Below, one piece after another: positions 1 through 28,881 of a stretch of 64,000 bases of DNA. The DNA is from Neocallimastix lanati (nom. inval.) (Eukaryota; Neocallimastigomycota; Neocallimastigomycetes; Neocallimastigales; Neocallimastigaceae), in contig JACVTC010000012.1 in assembly GCA_016946835.1 (NCBI GenBank), forward strand, positions 1,902,501 through 1,966,500. Direction: 5' to 3'. The notes below the pieces were generated by a model. The model made no database searches and was not told the DNA's origin. It saw only the letters and a list, made by a program, of their open reading frames with translations. Position 1 is the first letter of the stretch; the number at the start of each line of letters is the position of its first letter. The translations under genes were made by a program, and so were the position numbers.

Positions 1-830
1 TTATTTTTTATTAAAAAGAAAAATTTTAATTAATAATCCGTATTATATGAAAATTTATATAGTTCTTTAAATTAACAGTAAGAAAAAAAAAGGATACCCT
101 TTTAATTATATATATATTTGAAAAAAATAATATGAAAAAAAATAATAATAATAGCAATTTTTTTTTTTAATATGTTTAAAATTATTAAGGTTGTAATAAA
201 TAATTCATGGTTAAATAACCATGTTTATAGATTATAAAAAAAAAATAACAAATAATAAAAATAAAAATAAAAGTAACAAATAATAAAAATAAAAATAACA
301 ATAATAAAATAAAAATAAAATAAAATAAAATAACAATAGTAGTAAAAATAATAATTACAAAGGCAAATAAAAATATATATATATAATATATAAATTTAAA
401 AATTTAAAAATAAATATATTTTAATGTTTAAATATTCTTTTTTTAGAAAATTTAATATAAAAAAGAAAAAAAAAAAAAAAGAACAAAAAAAAAATTTTTT
501 TTAAAAATTTTTTAAATAATTAATTTAAAATCAAAAATTAATTAGACTATTATTTTATATAAGATAATAAATTATTGACATTTTGTTCTTTTTATAATCG
601 ATTTTTTAATTTATTAGGTGTGGAGGTTTTTTATTTTATTTTATTTTATTTTATTATTATTTTTTTTTTTAAAACACTACAAGTTTTAATAAAAGATATA
701 TTCTAAATTTATTTATTTATTTTTTTATTATATAATTAAAACAATTTGAATATAATTATTATTAAGTAAACTCCATCATTTATGTATGTTCTTATTTAAA
801 CAACTTAAAATTTTTCATTCGTATTAATAA

Positions 831-967
<137 letters not shown>

Positions 968-1199
968 ATCTTTAAAATCAAAATTCGTTATATATATGAA
1001 AGTTTACAATAATTGCGGCTATAAAAAAAAAGAAAAGTTATATATATGAACCCTTTTAGAATTAAAATTATCATATATATACATTATTTTTCATATATTT
1101 TTTTTTATTATTTATATATATATTTTTTTATTATTTTTATTTCTTTTTATATTTTTATTTTATTATTTAATTTATTAATTATTTATTAAAATATTTATT

Positions 1200-1580
1200 A
1201 ATCTCTTTCGACTTTGTAACTCCCTCCTGAATTTATATGGGTGATTTTCATCCTCTCTGGGTGTTTTTCTTTATAAATGAAGTTGATGTACTATCACTCT
1301 GGTAAGTATTCCTGTTGTTAAACTACATAATTGCTAGTACAGAGAGCACTTGATCTGTGAGAGGATTAATATAGTTGTTTCTTCCTCAATGATGGTTCAA
1401 GAGATCAATGATAAAAAACCCGTTGTATAAAGCGATGTATAGTCTTTTCATATTTGTTTTGTTTAGAGAGAGATCCATGTCGACGCCGAAACGATATAGC
1501 AAAGAATCCATTGAGATTCTGATATGTTTAAGGAAGAAACTGGAAGCCTTATTATCCTCCCCATTCATTAATCTCAATCT
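1200..1580. other. G+C-richer island, copy A of a diverged repeat
   Basis: This block is far less AT-rich than its surroundings and contains no homopolymers for almost 400 bases. Positions about 1229-1285 resemble 1833-1887 in the next island: both read AATTTATAT, then a GGG-containing word, then ATTTTC, TCCT and a closing ATGAAGTTG. Weak open frames exist on both strands with no domain I recognise. A worn mobile-element fragment or a structural RNA are both possible. Confidence 0.45.
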
Positions 1581-1734
1581 AAAAAAAAAAAAAGAAAAGA
1601 AAAAATTATTTCTACGAAATCATAAGTCAATATTTTTTTTATATATTTTAATTTATTTAATTAAAACAAAAAATGATATATATAATAAATAAAAACCAGA
1701 AAGGTCAATATTTTTGACATAATGAAAATTAATT

Positions 1735-2290
1735 TTTAACCAATTTAATTGTCTTTCCATTTTTTATCCTGGTGGTTAGTACCCAAGGATTAATACACAT
1801 AAGATTTTTGGATTGACACTGCGCATATCTTCTTAATTTATATAGGGTATTTTCTTCCTACCCTAGGTTTTCCCTATAATGAAGTTGGAAGTTCGCTCGC
1901 CAAAATATGTATGATTTATATATTGTCTCAAACTCTACTTAGGCTTTGTTTTAAGGTTCTGTATACTCAGGATGAACAAAGAATATTATGATACATTATA
2001 TGGACAAACCAAATTAATAAAAGAGAAAAAAAATAACTAATTTCTCAATCTTGTTGTAAAGTTTGGAAATCCGCTGACCATGTCCAAGCCATAATTCAGC
2101 ACATGTGACCATTAACCATGCTTATGAATTACGAAACAAGGATCAATACCGAACTGGTATGGCAACTATTGTGGCTGTTCATAACATTATGTTTGTAGTG
2201 ACCAATAAATATATTGAATATTACATGGTTCTAGCACTCTCAAGCAATCTATGAAATTGTGTAATAGATGGGTGCTATATATGTATATGT
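1735..2290. other. G+C-richer island, copy B of a diverged repeat
   Basis: Second island, with a segment (1833-1887) related to 1229-1285 upstream. It contains an inverted repeat of the form TATAGGG...CCCTATA around 1842-1880. The distal part (about 2090-2230) reads open in one forward frame for some 40 codons, without a start or a recognised domain. It is most likely a remnant of a repeated element. Confidence 0.4.
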
Positions 2291-2543
2291 AGTATATGTA
2301 GATATATACAAAAGTCTAAATAAAAAAAATTTAATTTTTACATTGATAAGAAATTCAAAATTTATATTAAAAAAAAAAAAAAAATAAAAGAATGCAGTCC
2401 AATTATATAAGAGTAATATGTATTACAATATATTTAAAATGATTTAAAAAACTGGAATATTTTATTCAAAATATATTAATATACTCATAAATAAATAAAA
2501 ATAAAAATTTTAAAATATTAAAATAAATATTAAATATTAAATA

Positions 2544-2612
<69 letters not shown>

Positions 2613-3354
2613 ATAGATAAATAAATTATAATTTAAATGATATATAAAATTATCTATTATCTATATATTTCTAAATATAAAATAATATATAAATTATTTA
2701 ATATTAAATTAAATACAATGTATTTTTATATCCAAAAAAAAAAAAATAAACCAACTCTAATAATAAAATTTAAGATTATCAATTAGAATATGTTTTTTTT
2801 TTTTTTTAATATATTAATCTACATATTGTATTATATTGTGTTTTAAATAAAATATAAATATGTATTTTTGTAGATAGAATTAAATTATCAAATTATTTAA
2901 TAAATGTAAATTAATTATATTAGAAATTAATTAATGTTTATAATTCTATGGATGAACCAAGTTAAAAAGAAAAAGAAAAAAATGTTTAAAAAAAAAAATT
3001 AAATATTAAAATTAAAAATCTTGATATTTAAATATCATATTTTATTGTTAAATATATATATATATTTATTATGATTGTTAATATCATTTTTCATTTGTAA
3101 TAATGAAAAAAAAAAACAAACAAACAAACTAATCTTATATATAATATACAACTTTTTTATTTAGTAATCTCAATATTTTAATAAATAAATATTATTACAT
3201 GAATGGAGGTTATTATTAAAAATTTATTATTATAATCTAAAGAGAAAAATTCTACATTATCTTTTAGTATATATATATTAAATATTTCTTAAATAAATAA
3301 GAATTGCTATATATTAATTACAAATTAATAATATGTAATAATAATATTGAATAA

Positions 3355-3790
3355 TTTAAGAGCTCAAATATGAAATCTTCAAGGTTTTACCTTGATGAAT
3401 ACCAATTTAAAAAAGTGTTTTCTGTTAAAGGAGGAGCAAAGGTTCCCTGGAATGGGAGATCATAGAGAGTAAGAATCCGGTATTTTTTAATTTTTTCTAG
3501 CTTTATGATACATTTTCAAAGAGTCTGAAATAAATATTTTTTTTTTCTCGCCTTTGATATTGAGGCTCAAATAATAATGATTTTTTCTTTTTTTTTTTTT
3601 CTTACAGTGTGTAACTCCTTTAGCTCCCCTTAAGCATGGGAGTATGAAGGTAGTCACAACACTTCTGTATGCTTTCGAATAGGCAGATATTGTCCAAACT
3701 AGAAGGCCTTAATGAGTATTCACCATTGGTGCTCTGATATACTTATTGCTAAGATTTTTCTAGTACTGATTACCGAACTTTAAAATTTGT
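3355..3790. other. two short G+C-richer islands
   Basis: Islands at about 3355-3480 and 3600-3790, separated by T-rich sequence. The first has a short fold-back (AAGGTTTTACCTT near 3380). The second has no stable frame. No tRNA, rRNA or spliceosomal RNA signature was seen. Nature unknown. Confidence 0.35.
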
Positions 3791-3829
3791 ATTTAATTAT
3801 AATTAATAAATATATATATATATATATAC

Positions 3830-3868
<39 letters not shown>

Positions 3869-5769
3869 TATTATTGTTAATTTATAAAATTTTTTGAATT
3901 ATATAAAATATATATCAATTATCAATTATTTACTTAAATAGAGTATTTTAGAATTTAATAAAGATAACAAAAAATAATGATAAAAAGAATAATATATTAT
4001 TATAATTATTTAATAATTACTATTAATTTATTTATTTAAAATTTATTAAAAATTTATTTAAAATTTATTTATTAATCAATTTAATTATATCATAATTATA
4101 TTTTTAAAATACTAATTTGCAAATTATAATATATATATATTATTTTATGTTTTATTTAATTTAATAATAATAAAATATAAAATTAATAAATAATTATTAA
4201 AATAAATAATAATAATAATAATAATAATATATATATATTATTGTAAAACGTCGTATTTTTTCTTTCTTTTTTTTTTTTTATTTATTATTTGAAGTCATAT
4301 TTTTTATTGATTGAAATTTTTTTGAAAAAACTTTTAAATTTATTAAGTATATTCAACTTTTTATTAATAAAATATTATAAATTTTTATTGAAATAAATAT
4401 TTTTACTTAGAAGAAAAAATATCTATTAATTGTTACTCATATAAGAAGAAAGATGAATTAATATTATTATTTTCTTTCTATCAAAAAAAGGTTTTTTTTT
4501 TTTTTTATATAAATTTGCTTTATATAGTTTTTATGAAATAAAAATAATAGCATAATGTAACTTAATATAATAAATATAATGACATAACATAATATATCAT
4601 AATATAACATAACATGATATAAATAATATTAATGGAATATAAAAATAAAAAACTATATCATAAAATATTTCTTAATATATTATTTTATATAATATATAAA
4701 ATAATATTTAGAATCTATATATAAAATTTCAATGAATAAAATATATTCTTTGGCTTTAACTAAATATAAATATAATTTAAATGCTATAGATATTACTATT
4801 ACTATCATTACTATTTCAATCAAAACCGTATTATAAATAATTTTATTTTTTAAATAAAAGTGTATAATTTTTTTTTTTTTTTTTGTTTAAAAAAAAAATT
4901 ATAAACCATACAGGAAAGAATAAAATAAAATAAAATAAAATAAAATAAAATAAAATAAAATAAAATAAAAAAAAAAAAAAAAAGATTTGAAATGATATAA
5001 GGCTAAAATTATGTTCTATTAACATATAGAAATGTATAATGTTTAAACCTTATATAACAAAATCAATAATTAAGAAAAATTAAAAAAAAAAAAAAAGAAG
5101 AAAAAAGAATTAAAAAGTAATCTAAAATTAAAAGTAAAATATTAAATGTAAATAACTAATATATACAAATAGTAATAAGAAGAATAAATCTTAAAAATAT
5201 AAAAGGAAACGAAAAATAAATATTAAAAAAAAAAAAAAAATTATAATTAAATAAAATTATAATATATATCAAATAATTTTATATTCCATTGGAAAGTTAT
5301 ATATATATATAAAGTTTATATAAAAAAATGAAATGAAATTCAATTTTTTTTTAAAAAATTTAAATTAATTAATATTTTAAAGGAATGTTAATTAATCTTA
5401 TATAGTTATATGTAGTTGTATATAATTAATATTTTTAATAAAAGATAATTTATTATGTACTAATTTAATAATAGTGTATAATATTTTTTATTTTAAAATA
5501 ATTAAAATAATAAATATTAATAAAACTAATAATATTTTATTAAATTATTATATAATAAAATTTAAATTTTATAAACTAGGTAAATTAAAAGAAAAATATT
5601 AGCATTAAAGAAAAATAATTTAAAAATTTCAGTAAAATTTAAAAAATTTTAGAATATTAAAAAGAATATTAAGAAAGAAGAATTTAGTTATTTAATTTCA
5701 TTTGATTATTCTAATAAGCCAAACTTAATTAAAAAGAAAGGATCTATAAAATAATTAAAATATAAAAAT

Positions 5770-6904
5770 ATGTCATCTTTTTCCAAAAGCCATAGTTTTT
5801 TACTATCACCAAATGATAGTGATTCAAATATTGACATTCATAATACAAGTTATAGACAAGTCTACATGGATGATAGCGATAAAAATGATACCTCACCAAT
5901 GAATTCACCAAGAATTTCAATTGCTATGCCTGGCTCTTCTAATTCACTTTATAATTCTGAAAGTAGTTTAAATAATTCTAATGAAAATATTACCATTCAT
6001 GAAATATCAAATATCCCGAGTTTTATTACACCAAGTAATCATATTCCAAATAGTAGTTCATATTTATTACCAAACTCCAATACTGCCAATAATTTATCAT
6101 CTTCATTTAATAATTTAAATAATCAAACATTCCATGCTCCTACAATGGTACCAGTACATAACTTAAATCCAAATGTCCCATTACCTCGTTTTAATAGTAG
6201 AAGGCGTCTTAGTTATCCTCTTAATGCAGTTATTGGTTCAAGTTTTTCAAGTACATCTTTTCCAGCTCCACTAACACCATTTAATAATTCGGTATCTGTA
6301 TCAACAGTTAATCTTTCTCCTGAAAAGCATATAGGTAATACATTTTAAAATAGATAAAAAAAAATTTTTTTTTCTATTTTATTATTATTTTTTTTTTTAT
6401 TTTTTTTTTTATTTTATATAGAACAGTAATCCTTAGTTTTATTTTATATTCTATATATATATTTATAATATATATAAATGGTTTATTTTATTATTATTAT
6501 TATTTTTTCATTTAAATACATCATTGGCTTTTAAAATAATTATTAATTTTTTTTTTTTTTTAATTTTATTTTATTTTATTTTATTAATAAAAATTTATAT
6601 TGTTATTGTTTAATAATATATATTATCATAGATAAATCTAGTTTAGATCCAAAATTAATCATATTTATGGTTGGTCTTCCGGCTCGAGGAAAATCATGTA
6701 ATTATTATTATTATGATTATTAATATCTTAGATTTAATTTTTAATTAATATTAAAACGAAAAAAATTATATTAATGATAATAATATTTAATTTTTTTTTT
6801 TAAATATTATTAATACTATTATTAATATTAAAAAAATTTAGATATTTGCCAAAAATTACGTAGATATTTAGCGTGGATTGGTAGGTGTTTTATTTTTAAT
6901 AATA

Positions 6905-6963
<59 letters not shown>

Positions 6964-8051
6964 TAATATTAAATGTTTTAATATTTTATTTTATTTTATT
7001 TTATTTATTGATTAATTAATTATTTTTCAAGGTTATAAAACTAGAATTTTCAATGTTGGTAATAAAAGAAGAGTTGCACATTTAAATTATGAACAAACTA
7101 AAGTTCCAGGAACAAAACATGATGCAAACTTCTTTGATCCCTCAAATACTGAATATTCTTCTGAAAGAGATTTATTAGCTCTAGAAACATTAGAAGAATT
7201 GATTACCTGGTTAAAAAAGGGTGGTAATGTTGGTATTCATGATGCTACTAATTCCACTAAAAAACGTAGAGATCTTTTAATGGCTAGATGTAAAAAAGAA
7301 CCAAATGTTATTACTATGTTTGTTGAATCAATATGGTAATTTTATATAATATTTGATTATTATTCTATAAAATTATTTTAATTAATAAGATATCTTATTA
7401 AATTAAATACAAATATTAATTTTTTTATTTATTTATTTATTTATTTTTTATTTTATTTTTTTTTTACTATATATATGTATATACATATATAAATATTAAT
7501 TTTTAAATAAATATTATTTATAGTACTGATAAGGAAGTAATTGAACGTAATGTTTCTATGAAATTAAGAAGTCCTGATTATATAAATATGGATCCTGAAC
7601 AAGCTATAGCTGACTTTAAAGCTAGAATGGCAAATTATGAAAAAGCATATCAACCATTATCAGAAGAAATTGAAGGGGAAGATATAAGTTATATTAAATC
7701 AATTAATGTAGGAAGAAAAGTTACAGGATATAATATACATGGTTATTTATGTTCACAATGTGTTTTCTATTTAATGAATATACATATCAAAGAAAGAACT
7801 ATTTGGTTAACTCGTCATGGTGAAAGTGTATATAATTTATGTAATCGTATTGGTGGTGATAGTCCATTAACAGAATTTGGTAGAAGATATAGTCAAGCAT
7901 TAGCAAGATTTGTTCAATCTTTCCATCCACCAGATGAATGTAGTGATTTAACAAGAACAGAATATCCTAAAGAAAGCTATGGGTAAGATATTTTTTTTAA
8001 TAATAAAGAATATTTTTTTGTTATAATAATATAATAAATTAATAATAATAA

Positions 8052-8095
<44 letters not shown>

Positions 8096-9358
8096 AATAA
8101 CATTAAATAATAAATAAATAAATAAATAAATAAATAATAATGATAATATATATATATATATATTTTAGACCATTATCCATTTGGACTTCTAATTTAAGAA
8201 GATCTAGAGAAACTGCAGAATCTTTTGATCAAAGATTTAATATTAAGAATGTTCGTTTCTTAAATGAAATTTATTCTGGTATTTATGAAAATATGACTAT
8301 GGTAATTATTTTTATTAAAAATAATAAAATAAAATAAAATAAAATAAAATAAAATAAAATAAAATAAAATAAAATAAAATAAAATAAAATAAAATAAAAT
8401 AAAATAAAATAAAATAAAATAAAATAAAATAAAATAAAATAAAATAAAATAAAATAAAATAAAATAAAATAAAATAAAATAAAATAAAATAAAATAAAAT
8501 AAAATAAAATAAAATAAAATAAAATAAAATAAAATAAAATAAAATAAAATAAAATAAAATAAAATAAAATAAAATAAAATAAAATAAAATAAAATAAAAT
8601 AAAATAAAATAAAATAAAATAAAATAAAATAAAATAAAATAAAATAAAATAAAATAAAATAAAATAAAATAAAATAAAAAAAAAAAAAATAAAATAAAAT
8701 AAAAAAAAAAAAATAAAAATAAAAAAATAAATAATAATATAAAAAACAACTATTTTATTTATTATTAAATATTATATTAAAAAAAATATATTATTTTACA
8801 GGAAGAAATTCAACAAACCAATCCAGAAGATTTTGCAGGTAAAAATATATAGTTCTATGAATTGTATAAATATAAAAATAATAAATAATAAATAATAAAT
8901 AATAAATAATAATAAATAATAGAGATAAATAATTTATTATATTATTATATCGTTTAATAATAATTAATTTAAATATTAATATTATCAATAATATTATTTA
9001 TATTATAATATTATTTATTTATTATAAATTTATAATAATAATAATAATAGCTCGTCAAGCTAATAAATTGGTATATAGATATCCGGGAGCTGGTGGTGAA
9101 TCATATATAGATGTTATTGATAGATTGAGACCTGGTATTATTGAATTAGAAAGAATGGAAACCAGTGTTTTAATTGTCACCCATAATGTTATCATGCGTA
9201 CATTATTAGCTTATTTCACTGGTATTGATTTACAAGAAATGCCATCTTTAAATATTCCATTACATACCTTATATTGTCTTAAACCAAAGCCATATGGTGC
9301 TGAATTAATAAAATATAGATATAATTCCATGACAGATTCATTTGAACGTGTTGAATAG
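5770..9358 (+). CDS. PFKFB: 6-phosphofructo-2-kinase/fructose-2,6-bisphosphatase
   Basis: Bifunctional enzyme that makes and breaks fructose-2,6-bisphosphate, the cytosolic activator of phosphofructokinase-1. Exons: 5770-6334, 6632-6697, 6842-6880, 7032-7335, 7524-7982, 8169-8301, 8802-8838, 9051-9358; all eight join in frame to give 636 residues. Residues 1-188 are a Ser/Asn/Pro-rich extension, as in fungal enzymes, and may be a phosphorylation region. The kinase domain follows, with Walker A motif GLPARGKS at 203-210 and HDATNST further on. The phosphatase domain carries RHGES at 422-426 (phospho-acceptor His423) and the second catalytic His579 in THNVIMR. Both active sites therefore look complete. 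The motifs and the conserved LAYF and PLHTLY words of the phosphatase tail make the identity secure. Odd: intron 6 holds a huge AAAAT repeat, and introns 3 and 5 hold smaller ones. Confidence 0.97.
8325..8690. repeat. (AAAAT)n pentanucleotide array inside PFKFB intron 6
   Basis: Roughly 70 nearly perfect AAAAT units fill most of the 500-base intron 8302-8801. Read on the other strand this gives a long meaningless FYFIL frame, which is an artefact. The donor (ATG|GTAATT) and acceptor (TTTTACAG) on either side are normal. Confidence 0.97.
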
Positions 9359-9887
9359 AGTAATTATATTAATTATTAATAAGAGGAAAAAATATCTTAG
9401 ATATATAATAATTAATTATAATTAATTAATTTATAAATTTAATTTATAAATAAATAAACAAATAAATAAATTAATAAGTAAATGAATGAATAAATAGGAA
9501 ATAAAAGGTTAATTAAAGTGTAAATATCGAATTTTATTTATTTATTTATTTATTTATTTTATTTTATTTTATTTTATTTTATTTTTTTTTTTTTTTATTT
9601 TTTATTTTTTATTTTTTATTTTAATTTTCTTTAAAAAAAAATAAAACATAAAAAAAAAATAAAAAAAAAAAAAAAAAAAGGAAGAAAAAGTTAACAATTA
9701 TATGTATATATAAAATATATAAAACATACAAAAAAAAAAAAAAAATAAAAATAAAATAATCATTTTTAAAATTTGACAATATATTACATTATTAATGAGA
9801 AATTTATGTAAAAAATTATATTGATAATAATTATAAATAAAAATAGACATAATTAATTTATTAAATCATTAATATTAAATAATATTA

Positions 9888-9948
<61 letters not shown>

Positions 9949-9987
9949 GAAGATAATAGTAATATAAATAATATAAAATTTTTTGTC

Positions 9988-10026
<39 letters not shown>

Positions 10027-10311
10027 CCAATTTTTATTATATATATTATAATTTTTTAATTTTTATTTTTGTTATTATTCATTATAAATTTTTTTTTTTT
10101 TAATTCTATTTTTATTATTATTATTATTATTTTTTTTTTAGTTCTATTTTTTTTTTTTTTTTTTTTTTTTTATTTTTCTTCTTCTTCTCCTTTTTTTTTT
10201 TATTATTATTTTTTTTATATAAAAGTTTTTAAAATTTATTTTAAAATTCATTGGATATTTGATTATTTTTCCTTTTCATTATATAGATGAGAATCTTTAG
10301 ATTTCATCAAT

Positions 10312-10348
<37 letters not shown>

Positions 10349-10434
10349 ATTTAGTGATAAAGTAAGGATGCTTTCTTTATTATTATCTACATATTTTTAA
10401 AACTTTAGAATATAGAAAATTTTATTATATATTT

Positions 10435-10935
10435 ATATAATCCTTCTTTGTGGAATTTCAGCTATAGATGAGCTACAATTCAATACTAGAGAACGGGGAC
10501 AATTTTAAGTGACCAACTCTTCAACCGTTCATACGGGTCTATTGTTCCCTATATATTGTGAGTCTTGCGTGTTATCTTGCTAAAATAATACCTATCAATA
10601 GTAGCTATCTCGAGTTTCTTTTTTTTTTTTTTTTTGATCGATTAAGTAAGAAATCCTATAGGCCCAAAAGTGCAGATGTGGTACAAGATATAGCTTCGGA
10701 ACAATACTATTAGTAGTCCTGTTATATATTTTTTGAATATAAATACTAACAGTCTAGTTCCACTCACAGAATTGATAGAGAGAGAATAATTTTCTTAATG
10801 AGAATTTTTCTTTATTTTCAGTGGTGAGAATTTAGTGGAAACCATACTATCTATTTTAAAAATGTTACTATCTTGTTTTATTATTTTATATGTAAATGGT
10901 GATCATCTTACTACACTTACTATACATCACACCTA
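10435..10935. other. G+C-richer island of unknown nature
   Basis: About 500 bases of mixed composition, broken by a T-run near 10620. No frame longer than a few dozen codons and no domain are visible. It resembles in texture the leader regions of the LTR elements at 59.1 and 62.0 kb, but I could not align it convincingly. An old element fragment is the simplest reading. Confidence 0.35.
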
Positions 10936-11384
10936 ATTTTTTTTTTTTTTTTTTTTTAATTTTTTATAATTTTTTATTCTATTCTAATCTTTTACACACA
11001 TTTTATTTTTATCTTTATATTATATAATTTATTTTTTTAAAATTTTTTAATACATAAAAATTTAATTATCTATTTAATAAAGCACTGGAAGTGTATTCCC
11101 TTCTTTATTTAAAAAAAAAAAATTTTTTTATATTGGAAGAAAATTTAAATAATATTATAAATAATATTTATTAATTTTTTTTTTTTTTTTTAATTAATCG
11201 GATGATACTCATTATGATACAAATATGGAATTAAAAAAATTTTAAATTTATTTATTTATTTATTTATATTAATATAAAATTTTAACAATTTTAATATTAA
11301 TTAATCATATATACATATTTTTTTGTTAATAAAAATCATTTATATTATATATATATACTTTGTATATTTGTTATATAAATAAAT

Positions 11385-11520
11385 ATTTAAATAAATGGAA
11401 ATGTATATTTTTTAAATAAATATATTTAAATAAATGGAAATGTATATTTTTTAAATAAATATATTTAAATAAATGGAAATGTATATTTTTTAAATAAATA
11501 GATATTTAAATAAATGGAAA
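11385..11520. repeat. minisatellite, about 38-base unit
   Basis: Just over three tandem copies of a unit containing AAATAAATGGAAATGTATA followed by a T-run and AAATAAATA. The last copy has a small change. Confidence 0.9.
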
Positions 11521-13082
11521 AAACTCTTTAATGATAAAAGTTTCACAAATAAAATAATAAAAATTATAATTAATCACTAAGCTTGGTTTTTTAGTATTTT
11601 TTTTTTCTGTTTAATAAAAAAAAAATTTTTTTTTAATTAGTTAATTTATATATAAACTATTTTAAATATATTTTAAATAGGTATTAATAAATAGCTATAT
11701 AATTTAAGTTTTAATAATAAATAAAGTTATAGAACTTTGAAAATATTATAAATTAAAGTTTTCAGTATTAAAAAAATTTACCCATTAAATATGTAAAGAA
11801 TATATTGATAATATATATAATAATTAATTTGTTATTCACGTTTTTATTTTTATATATTTTATTTTTAATTAGATAACAATATATAATTAAAGAAATGATG
11901 GGTCATTTCTTATAATATAATCATTTGTTATTAAATAATATCAGTTGAATATATTTATAATTTATTTTATTTTATTTAATTTTATTTTATATATATAATA
12001 TAAAATTGTTTAATAATATATTTATTTATATATTTTAACATTTTGGAATTAAATATTTATTAAATAAAATTTTATAATTAATAATTTTTTTTTTAAAATA
12101 ATTCAATATAAAAACCTATCAATCTATATATTACAATATACTTAAAATATATTGAGTTTAAGCTTTTTAAAATGTTATTTCTATTTTAACTAATTCTTTT
12201 TATATATTAATGTATTAACATATTATGTATTATTTAATATAATAATTATAATTTTTGAATCTTATGTCTTTTTTTTTTTATTTTTTTATTTTATTATTTA
12301 ATATTACTAACATTTATTTTTTATTTATTTATTTTTTTTTATTCTATTTATTATTTATTATTTAACATAAAAAATCCATAAACAAATAAACAAATATATA
12401 ATTAATAAATAGAAATACAATAAAACATTAATATTATTTAATAATATTTTTTTTTATATTTAATTTTTAATTATTTTAATAAAATATATATATATTTTTG
12501 TTACGAATAAAAGAAAAAGACAAAAAAAAAAAAAAAAAAAAAAAATAAAAGGAAGTAAAAAAGGACAAAAGAATTATTTTTTTATTAAAAAAAAATTTTT
12601 TTTAAATGAAAAAACTTTTTAAATTTTATTAATTTACAATTTATTTTATTTTATTTATTTATATCCATTTTGATAAAAACTTCAATAATAATAATTTTTA
12701 GTTATTATATTAATAAATATATATATTTGTTACAAGTAAAAGAATTAAAAAAAAAGTATATATATAAAAAAAGTCTTTTTCTTTTTTTTTTTTTTTTTTT
12801 TTTTTATTTTTTTAAAAAAAAAATATTTTTCAATAAAAAGAACTTTTAAGATTTCATAATTGTAAAACTTTTTTTTTATTATTTATCTAATATAATTTAT
12901 AATATTTTAATATATAAATTCAAATAGAAATTTAGATTTATATATATAAAATTTAAATTAGAAGTACTAAAAAAAGTATAAGTATATTTATATATAAATA
13001 AATTTCAAATTATAAAATTTAAAAATAAAATTGTTAAATAATTCAGTTATTTTAAAAGTATGAAGTAAATAAATATTTGTAT

Positions 13083-13133
<51 letters not shown>

Positions 13134-13288
13134 AAAAAAAAAGGAAGAACTTTTTTTTTTTTTTTACATTATTTTTTATTTTATTCAGAAACATAAAAAA
13201 TAAAGTAATATATATATATATATAATATAGTTTTATGAATTAAAGTGAAACAAAAAAAATAAATTAAAGTAAAAATAATAAATTCCAA

Positions 13289-28881
<15,593 letters not shown>

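Larger units (their letters stand above)
9359..13288. other. AT-rich intergenic spacer
   Basis: Between the PFKFB stop and the EPG5-like start. It contains poly(A)/poly(T) runs, an AAT run (about 9890-9948), an island of higher G+C (10435-10935) and a short minisatellite (11385-11520). A run of 48 A residues (13084-13131) lies about 150 bases before the EPG5-like ATG. No gene is supported. Confidence 0.6.

Noticed and set aside
3380-3530. C/D-box snoRNA in the island at 3.4 kb
   Set aside because: TGATGA and CTGA words are present, but too far apart and without terminal stem or C'/D' boxes.
8315-8749. 144-residue FYFIL repeat frame on the minus strand
   Set aside because: Translation of the AAAAT array in a PFKFB intron.
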